From the NCBI GenBank assembly GCA_028719045.1, contig JAQULD010000019.1, positions 1-17,835 of the forward strand: a stretch of DNA of 17,835 nucleotides. The letters run 5' to 3'. Below are positions 1 to 5,730 of the stretch, one piece after another. Every line of letters begins with the position of its first letter. Position 1 is the stretch's first letter. The notes beneath the pieces were generated by a model. That model made no database searches and was not told the origin of the DNA. It saw nothing but the letters and a program-made list of their open reading frames with translations. Position numbers and translations under genes: made by a program. This DNA comes from Candidatus Omnitrophota bacterium (lineage in GTDB: Bacteria > Omnitrophota > Koll11 > Gygaellales > Profunditerraquicolaceae).

Positions 1-655
1 CCCGAACTTCCCCGACTACAATACGGTCCGGAGCCATACGCAGGGCGTTGCGTATAAGTTCCCTCAGGGTAACTTCTTTCTGTCCGTCCGCCCCGGAAGT
101 CGTGGTTTCCAGCGAAATGGTATTTTTCTGCACAACCTTTAATTCCGCCGCGTCTTCAACGGTAATCACTCTTTCTTCCGGAGCGAAATAATTGGAAAGC
201 GTCTGCAGGATGGTCGTTTTCCCGACGCCGGTGCCTCCGGAAAAAATCATATTAACTTTGCCCTTTATACACGCGATCAAAAGGTCAGCGGCTTTTTTAT
301 TCAGTGTCCCTAATTTTATCAGGTCATCCAGCGTATTTATGGCCTTGGAGAATTTCCTGAGTGTCGCGCATACGCCGAACCGCGAAACCGGGGGGATAAT
401 CACGTTTATCCTTGTTCCGTCCTCCAGGCACACATCGGCGTAAGGGACATCCTTGTCCACTCTTTTCCCTCTCGCGCTGTAAATTGCGCGGATAAACTTA
501 AACACCTCTTCTTCGTTGGCAAAAGCCACATCGGTCCTGATCTTTCTACCGTTCTTTTCGGCGAAGATATTATACGGGCCGTTTATCATGATCTCGGATA
601 TTTCCGGATCTTCTATGAGTTTGCGTATCGGCCCTAAATTAACGTTGTCGTTCAT
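1..655 (-). CDS. CpaF/TadA-type secretion ATPase, partial (3' end beyond window)
   Basis: This is the N-terminal 218 residues of a type II/IV secretion-family ATPase of the CpaF/TadA kind, a hexameric cytoplasmic motor for pilus assembly or secretion. Visible motifs are the N-terminal domain with 'EISEIMINGPYNIF' (residues 18-31), a Walker A GGTGVGKTT (140-148), the acidic Asp-box 'VITVEDAAEL' (163-172) and the start of Walker B 'DRIVVGEVR' (210-218), where the window ends. ATG at 655 is preceded by AAGG at a spacing of 8, supporting the start. The protein begins almost directly at the N-terminal domain, whereas many CpaF proteins carry about 100 extra residues first, so this is a compact form. 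It lies 29 bases after tRNA-Val on the same strand. No pilus genes are visible, so the machine it serves cannot be named. The family call is firm; the role is not. Confidence 0.88.
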   Translation of the reverse strand, partial: MNDNVNLGPIRKLIEDPEISEIMINGPYNIFAEKNGRKIRTDVAFANEEEVFKFIRAIYSARGKRVDKDVPYADVCLEDGTRINVIIPPVSRFGVCATLRKFSKAINTLDDLIKLGTLNKKAADLLIACIKGKVNMIFSGGTGVGKTTILQTLSNYFAPEERVITVEDAAELKVVQKNTISLETTTSGADGQKEVTLRELIRNALRMAPDRIVVGEVR

Positions 656-684
656 ATTTGGCGCCTTTAGCGTAAAGTTTAATA

Positions 685-761
685 TGGTGGGCCCATGAGG
701 ACTTGAACCTCAGACCTTTGCGATGTCAACGCAACGCTCTAACCAACTGAGCTATGAGCCC
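685..761 (-). tRNA. tRNA-Val (anticodon GAC)
   Basis: The reverse strand folds as a full cloverleaf with a seven-pair acceptor (GGGCTCA with TGGGCCC, one G-U), a D-arm GCTC/GAGC, an anticodon stem TTGCG/CGCAA with loop TTGACAT (anticodon GAC, valine), and a T-arm TGAGG/CCTCA with TTCAAGT. The discriminator is A, and the 3' CCA is encoded (685-687). It lies 13 bases after tRNA-Leu, so the three tRNAs were probably transcribed together. Confidence 0.97.
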
Positions 762-774
762 TGATTTTATTTAA

Positions 775-858
775 TGCCGGGGAAGGGAGTTGGACCCTTA
801 CAACCTTACGGTCGCGGGATTTTAAGTCCCGTGCGTCTGCCAGTTCCGCCACCCCGGC
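775..858 (-). tRNA. tRNA-Leu (anticodon TAA)
   Basis: This is a class II tRNA with acceptor GCCGGGG/CCCCGGC and discriminator A. The anticodon stem is CGGGA/TCCCG with loop CTTAAAA (anticodon TAA, leucine UUA codon). A long variable arm containing CGACCGTAAGGTTG is followed by the T-arm. CCA is not encoded; the next bases are TTAA on the transcript strand. It sits between tRNA-Cys and tRNA-Val. Confidence 0.97.
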
Positions 859-893
859 GTAAATTTTCTCAACAGTAAACGAGGAAAAATTTA

Positions 894-965
894 AGGCGAC
901 GAGCGGATTCGAACCGCTGTATAGCTGTTTTGCAGACAGCTGCCTTGCCACTTGGCTACGTCGCC
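894..965 (-). tRNA. tRNA-Cys (anticodon GCA)
   Basis: The acceptor is GGCGACG/CGTCGCC, with the U discriminator that cysteinyl-tRNA synthetase expects. The anticodon stem is GCTGT/ACAGC with loop CTGCAAA (anticodon GCA), and the T-arm is AGCGG/CCGCT. CCA is not encoded. It begins only 6 bases after the coaC stop codon, so it is probably released by processing from the upstream mRNA. Confidence 0.97.
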
Positions 966-971
966 GAATGA

Positions 972-1511
972 TCAAATGGTCTTTTTGACTTCTTTAATTA
1001 TAGTGTCTATCTCTGCCAAACAGCCGACGCCGGTTCTTCCGCAGGCAAGCTCGCCTTTTACAGGCTCGACAAAACCAAAACCGTTATTTTTTAATCTACC
1101 GATATTCTGCTGGATGATCCTGTTCCTATACATGTTGTCGTTCATCGCCGGACACACCAGTATAGGGGCTTTTGTGGCGGCGGCCAGGCAGGTCAGCATG
1201 TCATCGCAGATGCCCGCGGCGAGTTTCCCGATAATATTAGCCGTGGCCGGCGCGATCAATACCAAACCGGCTTTCTCGGCCAGAGATATATGCTCTATAT
1301 CCCAGGATTCCGGTTCGTCAAATAAGCCCCGGTATACTTTGTTTCCCGAAAGACTCTGAAACAAAGCCGGCTTTATAAATTCCTCCGCTTCGGCCGTCAT
1401 CACCACAGTCACGGAAAACCCGTCTTTTTTAAGGCGGCGAAGGATTTCACAAGCTTTATATATTGCGATACTGGCTGTAACCCCTAAAATAATATTTTTG
1501 TTTTTTGCCAT
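972..1511 (-). CDS. coaC: Phosphopantothenoylcysteine decarboxylase, stand-alone CoaC domain
   Basis: This FMN-dependent decarboxylase converts 4'-phospho-N-pantothenoylcysteine to 4'-phosphopantetheine in coenzyme A synthesis. The 179-residue protein is a complete flavoprotein fold. It has 'GVTASIAIYKA' for FMN binding near residue 10, catalytic-type His74 in 'DIEHISL', 'LVLIAPATANIIGKLAAGICDD' (83-104, read as separate blocks), Asn124 in 'PAMNDNM', and Cys157 in the 'ACGRTGVGCL' substrate clamp. In most bacteria this domain is fused to CoaB (phosphopantothenoylcysteine synthetase). Here the frame stops and tRNA-Cys starts 6 bases later, so the CoaB half is absent from this place. A GGAG lies 11 bases and a GGGG run directly before the ATG. 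It is 36 bases downstream of rpoZ; rpoZ-coaBC adjacency is common in bacteria, which supports the call over other flavin decarboxylases such as UbiX. Confidence 0.9.
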   Translation of the reverse strand: MAKNKNIILGVTASIAIYKACEILRRLKKDGFSVTVVMTAEAEEFIKPALFQSLSGNKVYRGLFDEPESWDIEHISLAEKAGLVLIAPATANIIGKLAAGICDDMLTCLAAATKAPILVCPAMNDNMYRNRIIQQNIGRLKNNGFGFVEPVKGELACGRTGVGCLAEIDTIIKEVKKTI

Positions 1512-1547
1512 CCCCAGAAAATCTCCGCCTTGCGCCCCGAAAAGATT

Positions 1548-1757
1548 TTACGAGTGCAACTTCCTGTAGGTAACTTTTCCCGCGCAAATTTCCTCAAGCG
1601 CTACCGTAGAAGGCTTGATGAAAGGGCTTATATCCACCAATTTCGGCTGACCTTCCGCGATTTCAAGAGCCCTCTTTGAGGCTAAAACTACCAGCTTGTA
1701 AATCGAATTCCCGGTTTTTTCCAGCAATTTTTCCAGATCCACGTAATAATCCATCAT
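1548..1757 (-). CDS. rpoZ: RNA polymerase omega subunit
   Basis: This is the small omega subunit, which chaperones and stabilises beta-prime in RNA polymerase and in many bacteria forms part of a ppGpp site. The 69-residue product has the family pattern: 'NSIYKLVVLASKRALEIAEGQ' split across residues 17-37, then 'STVALEEICAGKV' (50-62). Length fits the family. A clear AAGGAG precedes the first of two adjacent ATG codons (spacing 6), supporting the start at 1757. It follows gmk by 11 bases and precedes coaC by 36. The gmk-rpoZ pair is widely conserved, so context agrees. Confidence 0.95.
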   Translation of the reverse strand: MMDYYVDLEKLLEKTGNSIYKLVVLASKRALEIAEGQPKLVDISPFIKPSTVALEEICAGKVTYRKLHS

Positions 1758-1768
1758 AAATAACTCCT

Positions 1769-2368
1769 TCAGTTCTTTAATGCTTTTATAATAATGTTTT
1801 TTAATTCTTTTATCGCCTTGTCCAGATCTTTGTTTACCAGGCTATAATCATATATATTAGAACTGCGCAACTCCCGGCTGGCGAGCTTTACCCTTTTTTG
1901 AATCTCCTCTGTTTTTGTTTTACTGCACCGTTGCCTGATCCTTTCAGCAAGCATGTCCACCGAATAAGGCAGGACAAAAATGGTTACCGTGCAGTCGGGG
2001 TAAAGACGCTTTATCCTGAGCGCCCCTTTTATATCCAAACACAAAAGAACGCCCTTTGACCTTTCAAGCTGCTTCTCCACGAACTCTCTGGGCGTGCCGT
2101 AATAATACCCTAAATATCTCGTCCATTCAAGAATTTTTTTCTCTTTAAGCCGCTTTTTGAATTCCGGGCCGGTGACAAAAAAATAATCCTTTCCCTCTTT
2201 CTCTCCCGAGCGTTTACCGCGGGTAGTGACAGAAATGGACCTTACCAGCCTTTTCTTCAATTTTTTATCCAGAAGGACGTTTCTAAGAAGGGTGGTTTTC
2301 CCGGAGCCTGACGGGCCGGAGATAACGAATATCGCTCCTTTTTTCTTCCTTCCCTTTTCCGTTTTCAC
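1769..2368 (-). CDS. gmk: Guanylate kinase
   Basis: This cytoplasmic enzyme phosphorylates GMP to GDP with ATP, a step in GTP/dGTP supply and (p)ppGpp control. The 199-residue protein shows the P-loop GPSGSGKT (18-25), the GMP-binding segment 'SVTTRGKRSGEKEGKDYFF' (46-64), 'YYYGTPREFVE' (88-98) and the C-terminal lid motif 'SRELRSSNIYDYSLVN' (164-179). Length is typical. Its ATG overlaps the yicC stop by 4 bases (ATGA), so the two are translationally coupled. A basic N-terminal run (KTEKGRKKK) precedes the core. Confidence 0.96.
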   Translation of the reverse strand: MKTEKGRKKKGAIFVISGPSGSGKTTLLRNVLLDKKLKKRLVRSISVTTRGKRSGEKEGKDYFFVTGPEFKKRLKEKKILEWTRYLGYYYGTPREFVEKQLERSKGVLLCLDIKGALRIKRLYPDCTVTIFVLPYSVDMLAERIRQRCSKTKTEEIQKRVKLASRELRSSNIYDYSLVNKDLDKAIKELKNIIIKALKN

Positions 2369-3207
2369 TCTATATTCTGAAGCTGTTCTCTCAATTTTTC
2401 GATTTCGCTTTTAATAGCAATGACCTTGGCGGAAATCAGGGTATCAAAGGATTTGGCGGCCGTAGTATTTGCCTCCCGCTGCATCTCCTGGGCTATAAAA
2501 TCCAGTTCTTTGCCGATAGGGCCGGCGCCAAGAAGCCGGTTCTTGAAATTTTTAATGTGGAAAACGAGCCTTTCCAGCTCTTCCGTTATATCGGAATCTT
2601 TAAGAAAGCTCACTCTCTCTTCGTCTATTTTTATCTTTGATAGTTTTTCGCTTATCGCTTTGCGGAATCTTGCTTCCACGTCTTTTACGCCTTTTTCCAG
2701 TTTATCGGTGCGTGATTTCAAATAATGATACAGGGCTTCTCCTTCGGCCTTACGCGTCTTCACTAAATCTCCCACGGCAATGCTGACAAGAGTTTTAAGG
2801 CGCGGCCAGATTTGCTGAGCGTCAACCCTGTTTTCCGAAAGGGAAATAACTCCGGGAAGGTTTATCAGCGTGTCGAGTCCGACGCCGCCGCGGATATCGA
2901 AAGCCCGGCCGATATTCCTGAGTTCGGATAAGTATTCCTTTAAAAGGCCCCTGTTTATGGAAATGTGTTTGGTCTGGCTGCCGACAAATGCCAGCGAACA
3001 GGTAATCCGGCCTCTTTTTATTTTTTCTTCTATGGAGTTCTTTATTTTTCCTTCCAGGGACGAAAATCCTTCCGGCGCATGGATTACCGTTTCCATGGCT
3101 TTGTGATTTATGCTTTTTAGTTCCACGATTGCCGTGCCAAAAGGCGCGATTTTAGCTTCGCAACGACCGAAACCGGTCATGCTCTGAATCGATTTTTCTT
3201 TTTTCAT
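2365..3207 (-). CDS. yicC: YicC/YloC-family endoribonuclease
   Basis: This is a cytoplasmic RNA-cleaving protein of the YicC/YloC family; the E. coli member takes part in small-RNA decay. The 280-residue product opens with the family signature SMTGFGR (9-15), followed by 'VELKSINHKAMETVI' and 'RGRITCSLAF' in the N-terminal domain. It ends with the DUF1732 domain signature 'GKELDFIAQEMQREANT' (about 233-249). Length is as expected (about 290). It starts 1 base after ndk and overlaps gmk by 4 bases; yicC next to gmk is common in bacteria. The family is clear; the RNA substrates in this organism are unknown. Confidence 0.93.
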   Translation of the reverse strand: MKKEKSIQSMTGFGRCEAKIAPFGTAIVELKSINHKAMETVIHAPEGFSSLEGKIKNSIEEKIKRGRITCSLAFVGSQTKHISINRGLLKEYLSELRNIGRAFDIRGGVGLDTLINLPGVISLSENRVDAQQIWPRLKTLVSIAVGDLVKTRKAEGEALYHYLKSRTDKLEKGVKDVEARFRKAISEKLSKIKIDEERVSFLKDSDITEELERLVFHIKNFKNRLLGAGPIGKELDFIAQEMQREANTTAAKSFDTLISAKVIAIKSEIEKLREQLQNIE

Positions 3208-3208
3208 T

Positions 3209-3712
3209 TTAAGCCCAGGTTAGATGTTTGTCTTCCTGCACCACAATCTCTTTTGTCGGGTACAAATCAACTATGATTTCTTCGGGATGAAACCAAAGTT
3301 TTATTTCTCTTTGCGCGTCCTCAATATTAGAAGATACATGTATGACATTTTCATATACGCCTGCGGTAGTGATTCTTCCGTAAGAACCGCGAATAGAAGT
3401 GGGGTCCGCTTCTTCCGGATTAGTCGCTCCGGCTAATTCCCTGCATTTGGCGATAGCGTCTTTTCCCCAATAAACCAGGGCCATGACTTTTTTCCGCTGG
3501 TGAAGTTCCCCCTGAATATACCTGATCACCTCGCCGAAAAACGGCTTGCCTTTCAGGTGTTCATAATGCTCCTCCGCGAGTTCTTTCGTGACCCTCACCA
3601 TTTTCGCCGCGACAATTTCCAGCTTTGTTTCCGATAACCTCGTAAGAATGTTACCCGTCAGGGATTTTTTCAGCCCGTCGGGCTTAATTAAAATCAAAAC
3701 TGCCTGGTTCAT
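3209..3712 (-). CDS. ndk: Nucleoside diphosphate kinase, long variant
   Basis: It transfers the gamma phosphate from an NTP to NDPs through a phosphohistidine. The 167-residue product has 'LILIKPDGL' (6-14), 'GATNPEEADPTSIRGSYG' (95-112) and the catalytic His125 in 'NVIHVSSNIEDAQREIKLWF'. Bacterial Ndk is usually about 140 residues. This one is longer through extra residues around 60-76 ('GEVIRYIQGELHQRKKV') and an extended C-terminus after 'HPEEIIVDLYP'. The motif after the histidine is VSSN where GSDS is usual. All catalytic landmarks are present, so I expect it to be active. Its ATG overlaps the parB stop by 4 bases. Co-transcription with parAB is unusual. Confidence 0.9.
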   Translation of the reverse strand: MNQAVLILIKPDGLKKSLTGNILTRLSETKLEIVAAKMVRVTKELAEEHYEHLKGKPFFGEVIRYIQGELHQRKKVMALVYWGKDAIAKCRELAGATNPEEADPTSIRGSYGRITTAGVYENVIHVSSNIEDAQREIKLWFHPEEIIVDLYPTKEIVVQEDKHLTWA

Positions 3713-4566
3713 GTTTTTGCCTCTCCTCTTACCTTGTTTATGATCCTATCCAGATCCTGTTGTGAATAAAATTCAATGAGGATATGCCCTCTCTTTTTTT
3801 TCCTGACAATCCTGACTTTCGTAGCTAAAACATGCTGAAGCTCTTCTTCCAAAACCGCTGCGTAGGAATCATGTTCTTTCGGTTTTTCAGAACCTTTTGC
3901 CGCCCGGGGCCGATAGGACTTGACTAAATTCTCTAACTCGCGTACTGACAACGACTTAGATATGATTTCCTGTACCAGGCGCCTTTGCTTATTCGAATCC
4001 TCGATTTCAAGAAGCGCCCTGCCATGGGCATAAGAAATCCTGCCATTTTTAATCTCATCCTGTATTTCGATCGGCAATTTCAGAAGGCGTAAAATATTTG
4101 CCACCGTAACCCTCGCCTTACCCAGAACCTCGCTTAATTTTTCCTGGGTAAGCTGATATTTATCGAGCAGAAATTGGTAGGCCCTGGCTTCTTCAATGGG
4201 ATTAAGATTCTGCCTTTGTATGTTTTCAATTAATGACAACTCCAGAGAATCCAGGTCTTCCACCTCTTTTACTATCGCGGGAATTTCTTTTAAATTTAAA
4301 GCCGACGCCGCGCGAAACCTTCTTTCACCGGCGATCAATTCATAATTTTCCCCCTGCCTTCTTACCAGGATCGGCTGGATAATTCCTTTTTCCTTGATCG
4401 ATTGAGTAAGCTCTTCCAAACTCTGCTCATCAAAATCTTTTCTTGGCTGATAAGGGTTTGGCTTAATTTGCTGCAGAGACAAATAAACGATTTTCTCTCC
4501 TTGCGAACCTTCCTGTTCAGGAATCAAAGCACTCAATCCTTTGCCCAAAGCTTTTCGCTCCATCAT
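3709..4566 (-). CDS. parB: Chromosome-partitioning protein ParB (Spo0J family)
   Basis: ParB is a parS-binding CTPase clamp that loads at the origin, spreads on DNA and stimulates ParA. The 285-residue product has the N-terminal ParA-activating motif 'LGKGLSALIP' (7-16), ParB box 1 with 'NPYQPRKDF' (37-45), the CTP-binding GERRFRA (80-86), 'ENIQRQNLNPIEEA' (114-127), the KorB-type helix-turn-helix around 141-162, and a C-terminal dimerisation region of about 60 residues. Length fits. The parA stop and parB ATG share one base (TAATG). A near-perfect parS lies upstream of parA, completing the system. Confidence 0.96.
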   Translation of the reverse strand: MMERKALGKGLSALIPEQEGSQGEKIVYLSLQQIKPNPYQPRKDFDEQSLEELTQSIKEKGIIQPILVRRQGENYELIAGERRFRAASALNLKEIPAIVKEVEDLDSLELSLIENIQRQNLNPIEEARAYQFLLDKYQLTQEKLSEVLGKARVTVANILRLLKLPIEIQDEIKNGRISYAHGRALLEIEDSNKQRRLVQEIISKSLSVRELENLVKSYRPRAAKGSEKPKEHDSYAAVLEEELQHVLATKVRIVRKKKRGHILIEFYSQQDLDRIINKVRGEAKT

Positions 4567-5408
4567 TATTCTCCGTCTTTTCCTTCGGATGATTCAACTA
4601 TGCTTTCTTTAATTTCAGCTTCAGAATTGTCCAATCTGGTTTCTATTGCCGCTATTCCCAATATTTCTCTGCTTAGCTCATCATATTTTTGAGCAGCAAC
4701 AGAGTCTTTATCATATAAAGCGATTGGTTTACCAAAACTCGGGGCTTCTCCCAACTTGATACTCCGAGGAATTATTGTCTTATAGACTTTGTCTTTAAAA
4801 AAATTCTTTACTTCCTGGATGACTTCTCTGCTTAAATTCGTCCGAAAATCAGCCATCGTAAGAAACACGCCTTCGACATGTAAATTAGGATTGAGGTTAT
4901 TTTTTACCAGATCAATAGTGCTCAATAACTGTGTCAAGCCTTCCAAAGCGTAATACTCACATTGTACCGGGACTAAAATCGAATCTGCCGCGCACAGTCC
5001 ATTAATAGTTAATAAACCTAACGATGGCGGAGAATCGATTAGTATAAAATCAAAATTATCTCTTTCTTTCGCTAATGCCCGTTTTAATCTATATTCTCGC
5101 CCCAGGGAACCTACAAGCTCTATCTCTGCTCCGGTAAGATCCAAATTGGCGGGAGCTATAAATAAATTACTAATTATTGTCGGCTGTAAAACTTCTTTTA
5201 CATCCAATTCCTCAAGAAGAACATGATACGTGCTCTTTTTTATACTATGCCTGTTTATTCCCACACCGCTGGTTGCATTCGCCTGAGGATCAAGATCGAC
5301 CAGTAAAACTTTCTTTTGGTGGATAGCAAAATATGTGGCTAAATTCACAGACGAAGTTGTTTTGCCGGTACCACCTTTTTGATTACAAATTGCTATAATC
5401 TTACCCAT
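4566..5408 (-). CDS. parA: Chromosome-partitioning ATPase ParA (Soj family)
   Basis: This deviant-Walker ATPase moves or orders replicated origins together with ParB-parS. The 280-residue product has the signature lysine motif KGGTGKTT (11-18), 'VLLVDLDPQANAT' (34-46) with Asp40, Walker B 'FILIDSPPSLGLLT' and 'VPVQCEYYALEGLTQLL'. After the usual end of the fold it carries an acidic tail of about 25 residues ('NSEAEIKESIVESSEGKDGE'). The gene is AT-rich compared with gmk or dnaA. It is first in a parA-parB-ndk-yicC-gmk-rpoZ-coaC series and has its own promoter and parS just upstream. Confidence 0.97.
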   Translation of the reverse strand: MGKIIAICNQKGGTGKTTSSVNLATYFAIHQKKVLLVDLDPQANATSGVGINRHSIKKSTYHVLLEELDVKEVLQPTIISNLFIAPANLDLTGAEIELVGSLGREYRLKRALAKERDNFDFILIDSPPSLGLLTINGLCAADSILVPVQCEYYALEGLTQLLSTIDLVKNNLNPNLHVEGVFLTMADFRTNLSREVIQEVKNFFKDKVYKTIIPRSIKLGEAPSFGKPIALYDKDSVAAQKYDELSREILGIAAIETRLDNSEAEIKESIVESSEGKDGE

Positions 5409-5465
5409 ATTACAATTTTTGCATTTCCTGCCTAAAAACCCTGAAAATCGCAGGTTGATGAGAAT

Positions 5466-5481
5466 TGTTCCACGTGAAACA
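5466..5481. promoter_or_regulatory. parS: parS centromere site
   Basis: TGTTCCACGTGAAACA fits the bacterial parS consensus TGTTNCACGTGAAACA at every defined base (one change from the perfect palindrome). It lies 57 bases upstream of the parA start and just inside the predicted transcript. ParB loading here would seed the partition complex next to the origin and could also affect parAB transcription. No second copy was noticed in the window. Confidence 0.93.
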
Positions 5482-5502
5482 TAGCTCTTTTCTACTATCC
5501 TT

Positions 5503-5530
5503 ATTATCTAAAAGTAGCTCAAAATGTCAA
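5503..5530 (-). promoter_or_regulatory. Sigma70-type promoter for parAB operon
   Basis: On the minus strand there is a perfect -35 TTGACA (5530-5525), a 16-base spacer and a -10 GATAAT (5508-5503). Transcription should begin near 5496, about 15 bases before parS. The -35 box overlaps the jag TGA stop codon. This is a motif match only. Confidence 0.72.
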
Positions 5531-5730
5531 GAATTTTCTTTGGTATTAATCAAGCTGGCCCTTACCTTGGCCAATTTGGCTCCTGCCATACCAAAAAGCC
5601 CTTTCTCTTCTTCGCAGAGAATTTCAATCTTTACCTGATTCCGCTTTAATTTCAGCTCTTTCAAGGCTTTTTTTACAGCTTCTTCGACTGTTTGCCCCTC
5701 TACTTCTATACTGACCGTCTTTTTATTCAT
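5527..5730 (-). CDS. jag: Jag/KhpB N-terminal domain protein (no KH or R3H domain)
   Basis: The 67-residue product matches the Jag_N domain: 'VSIEVEGQTVEEAVKKALKEL' split over residues 6-26, then the typical 'KIEILCEEEKGLFGMAGAKLAKVR' region. Full Jag/KhpB (often 200 residues or more) continues with KH and R3H single-stranded nucleic-acid-binding domains and acts with KhpA in RNA binding and envelope control. Here the frame stops after the first domain, and only 118 bases of non-coding DNA follow before parA, so the RNA-binding part is missing. Its ATG overlaps the yidC stop by 4 bases, the classic yidC-jag coupling, which supports both identity and start. No frameshifted KH remnant was seen downstream. 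Confidence 0.85.
   Translation of the reverse strand: MNKKTVSIEVEGQTVEEAVKKALKELKLKRNQVKIEILCEEEKGLFGMAGAKLAKVRASLINTKENS

Noticed and set aside
739..975. 78-codon minus-strand frame across the tRNA cluster, with 'GVAELADARDL'
   Set aside because: This is the familiar translation of tRNA-Leu and neighbours, not a protein.
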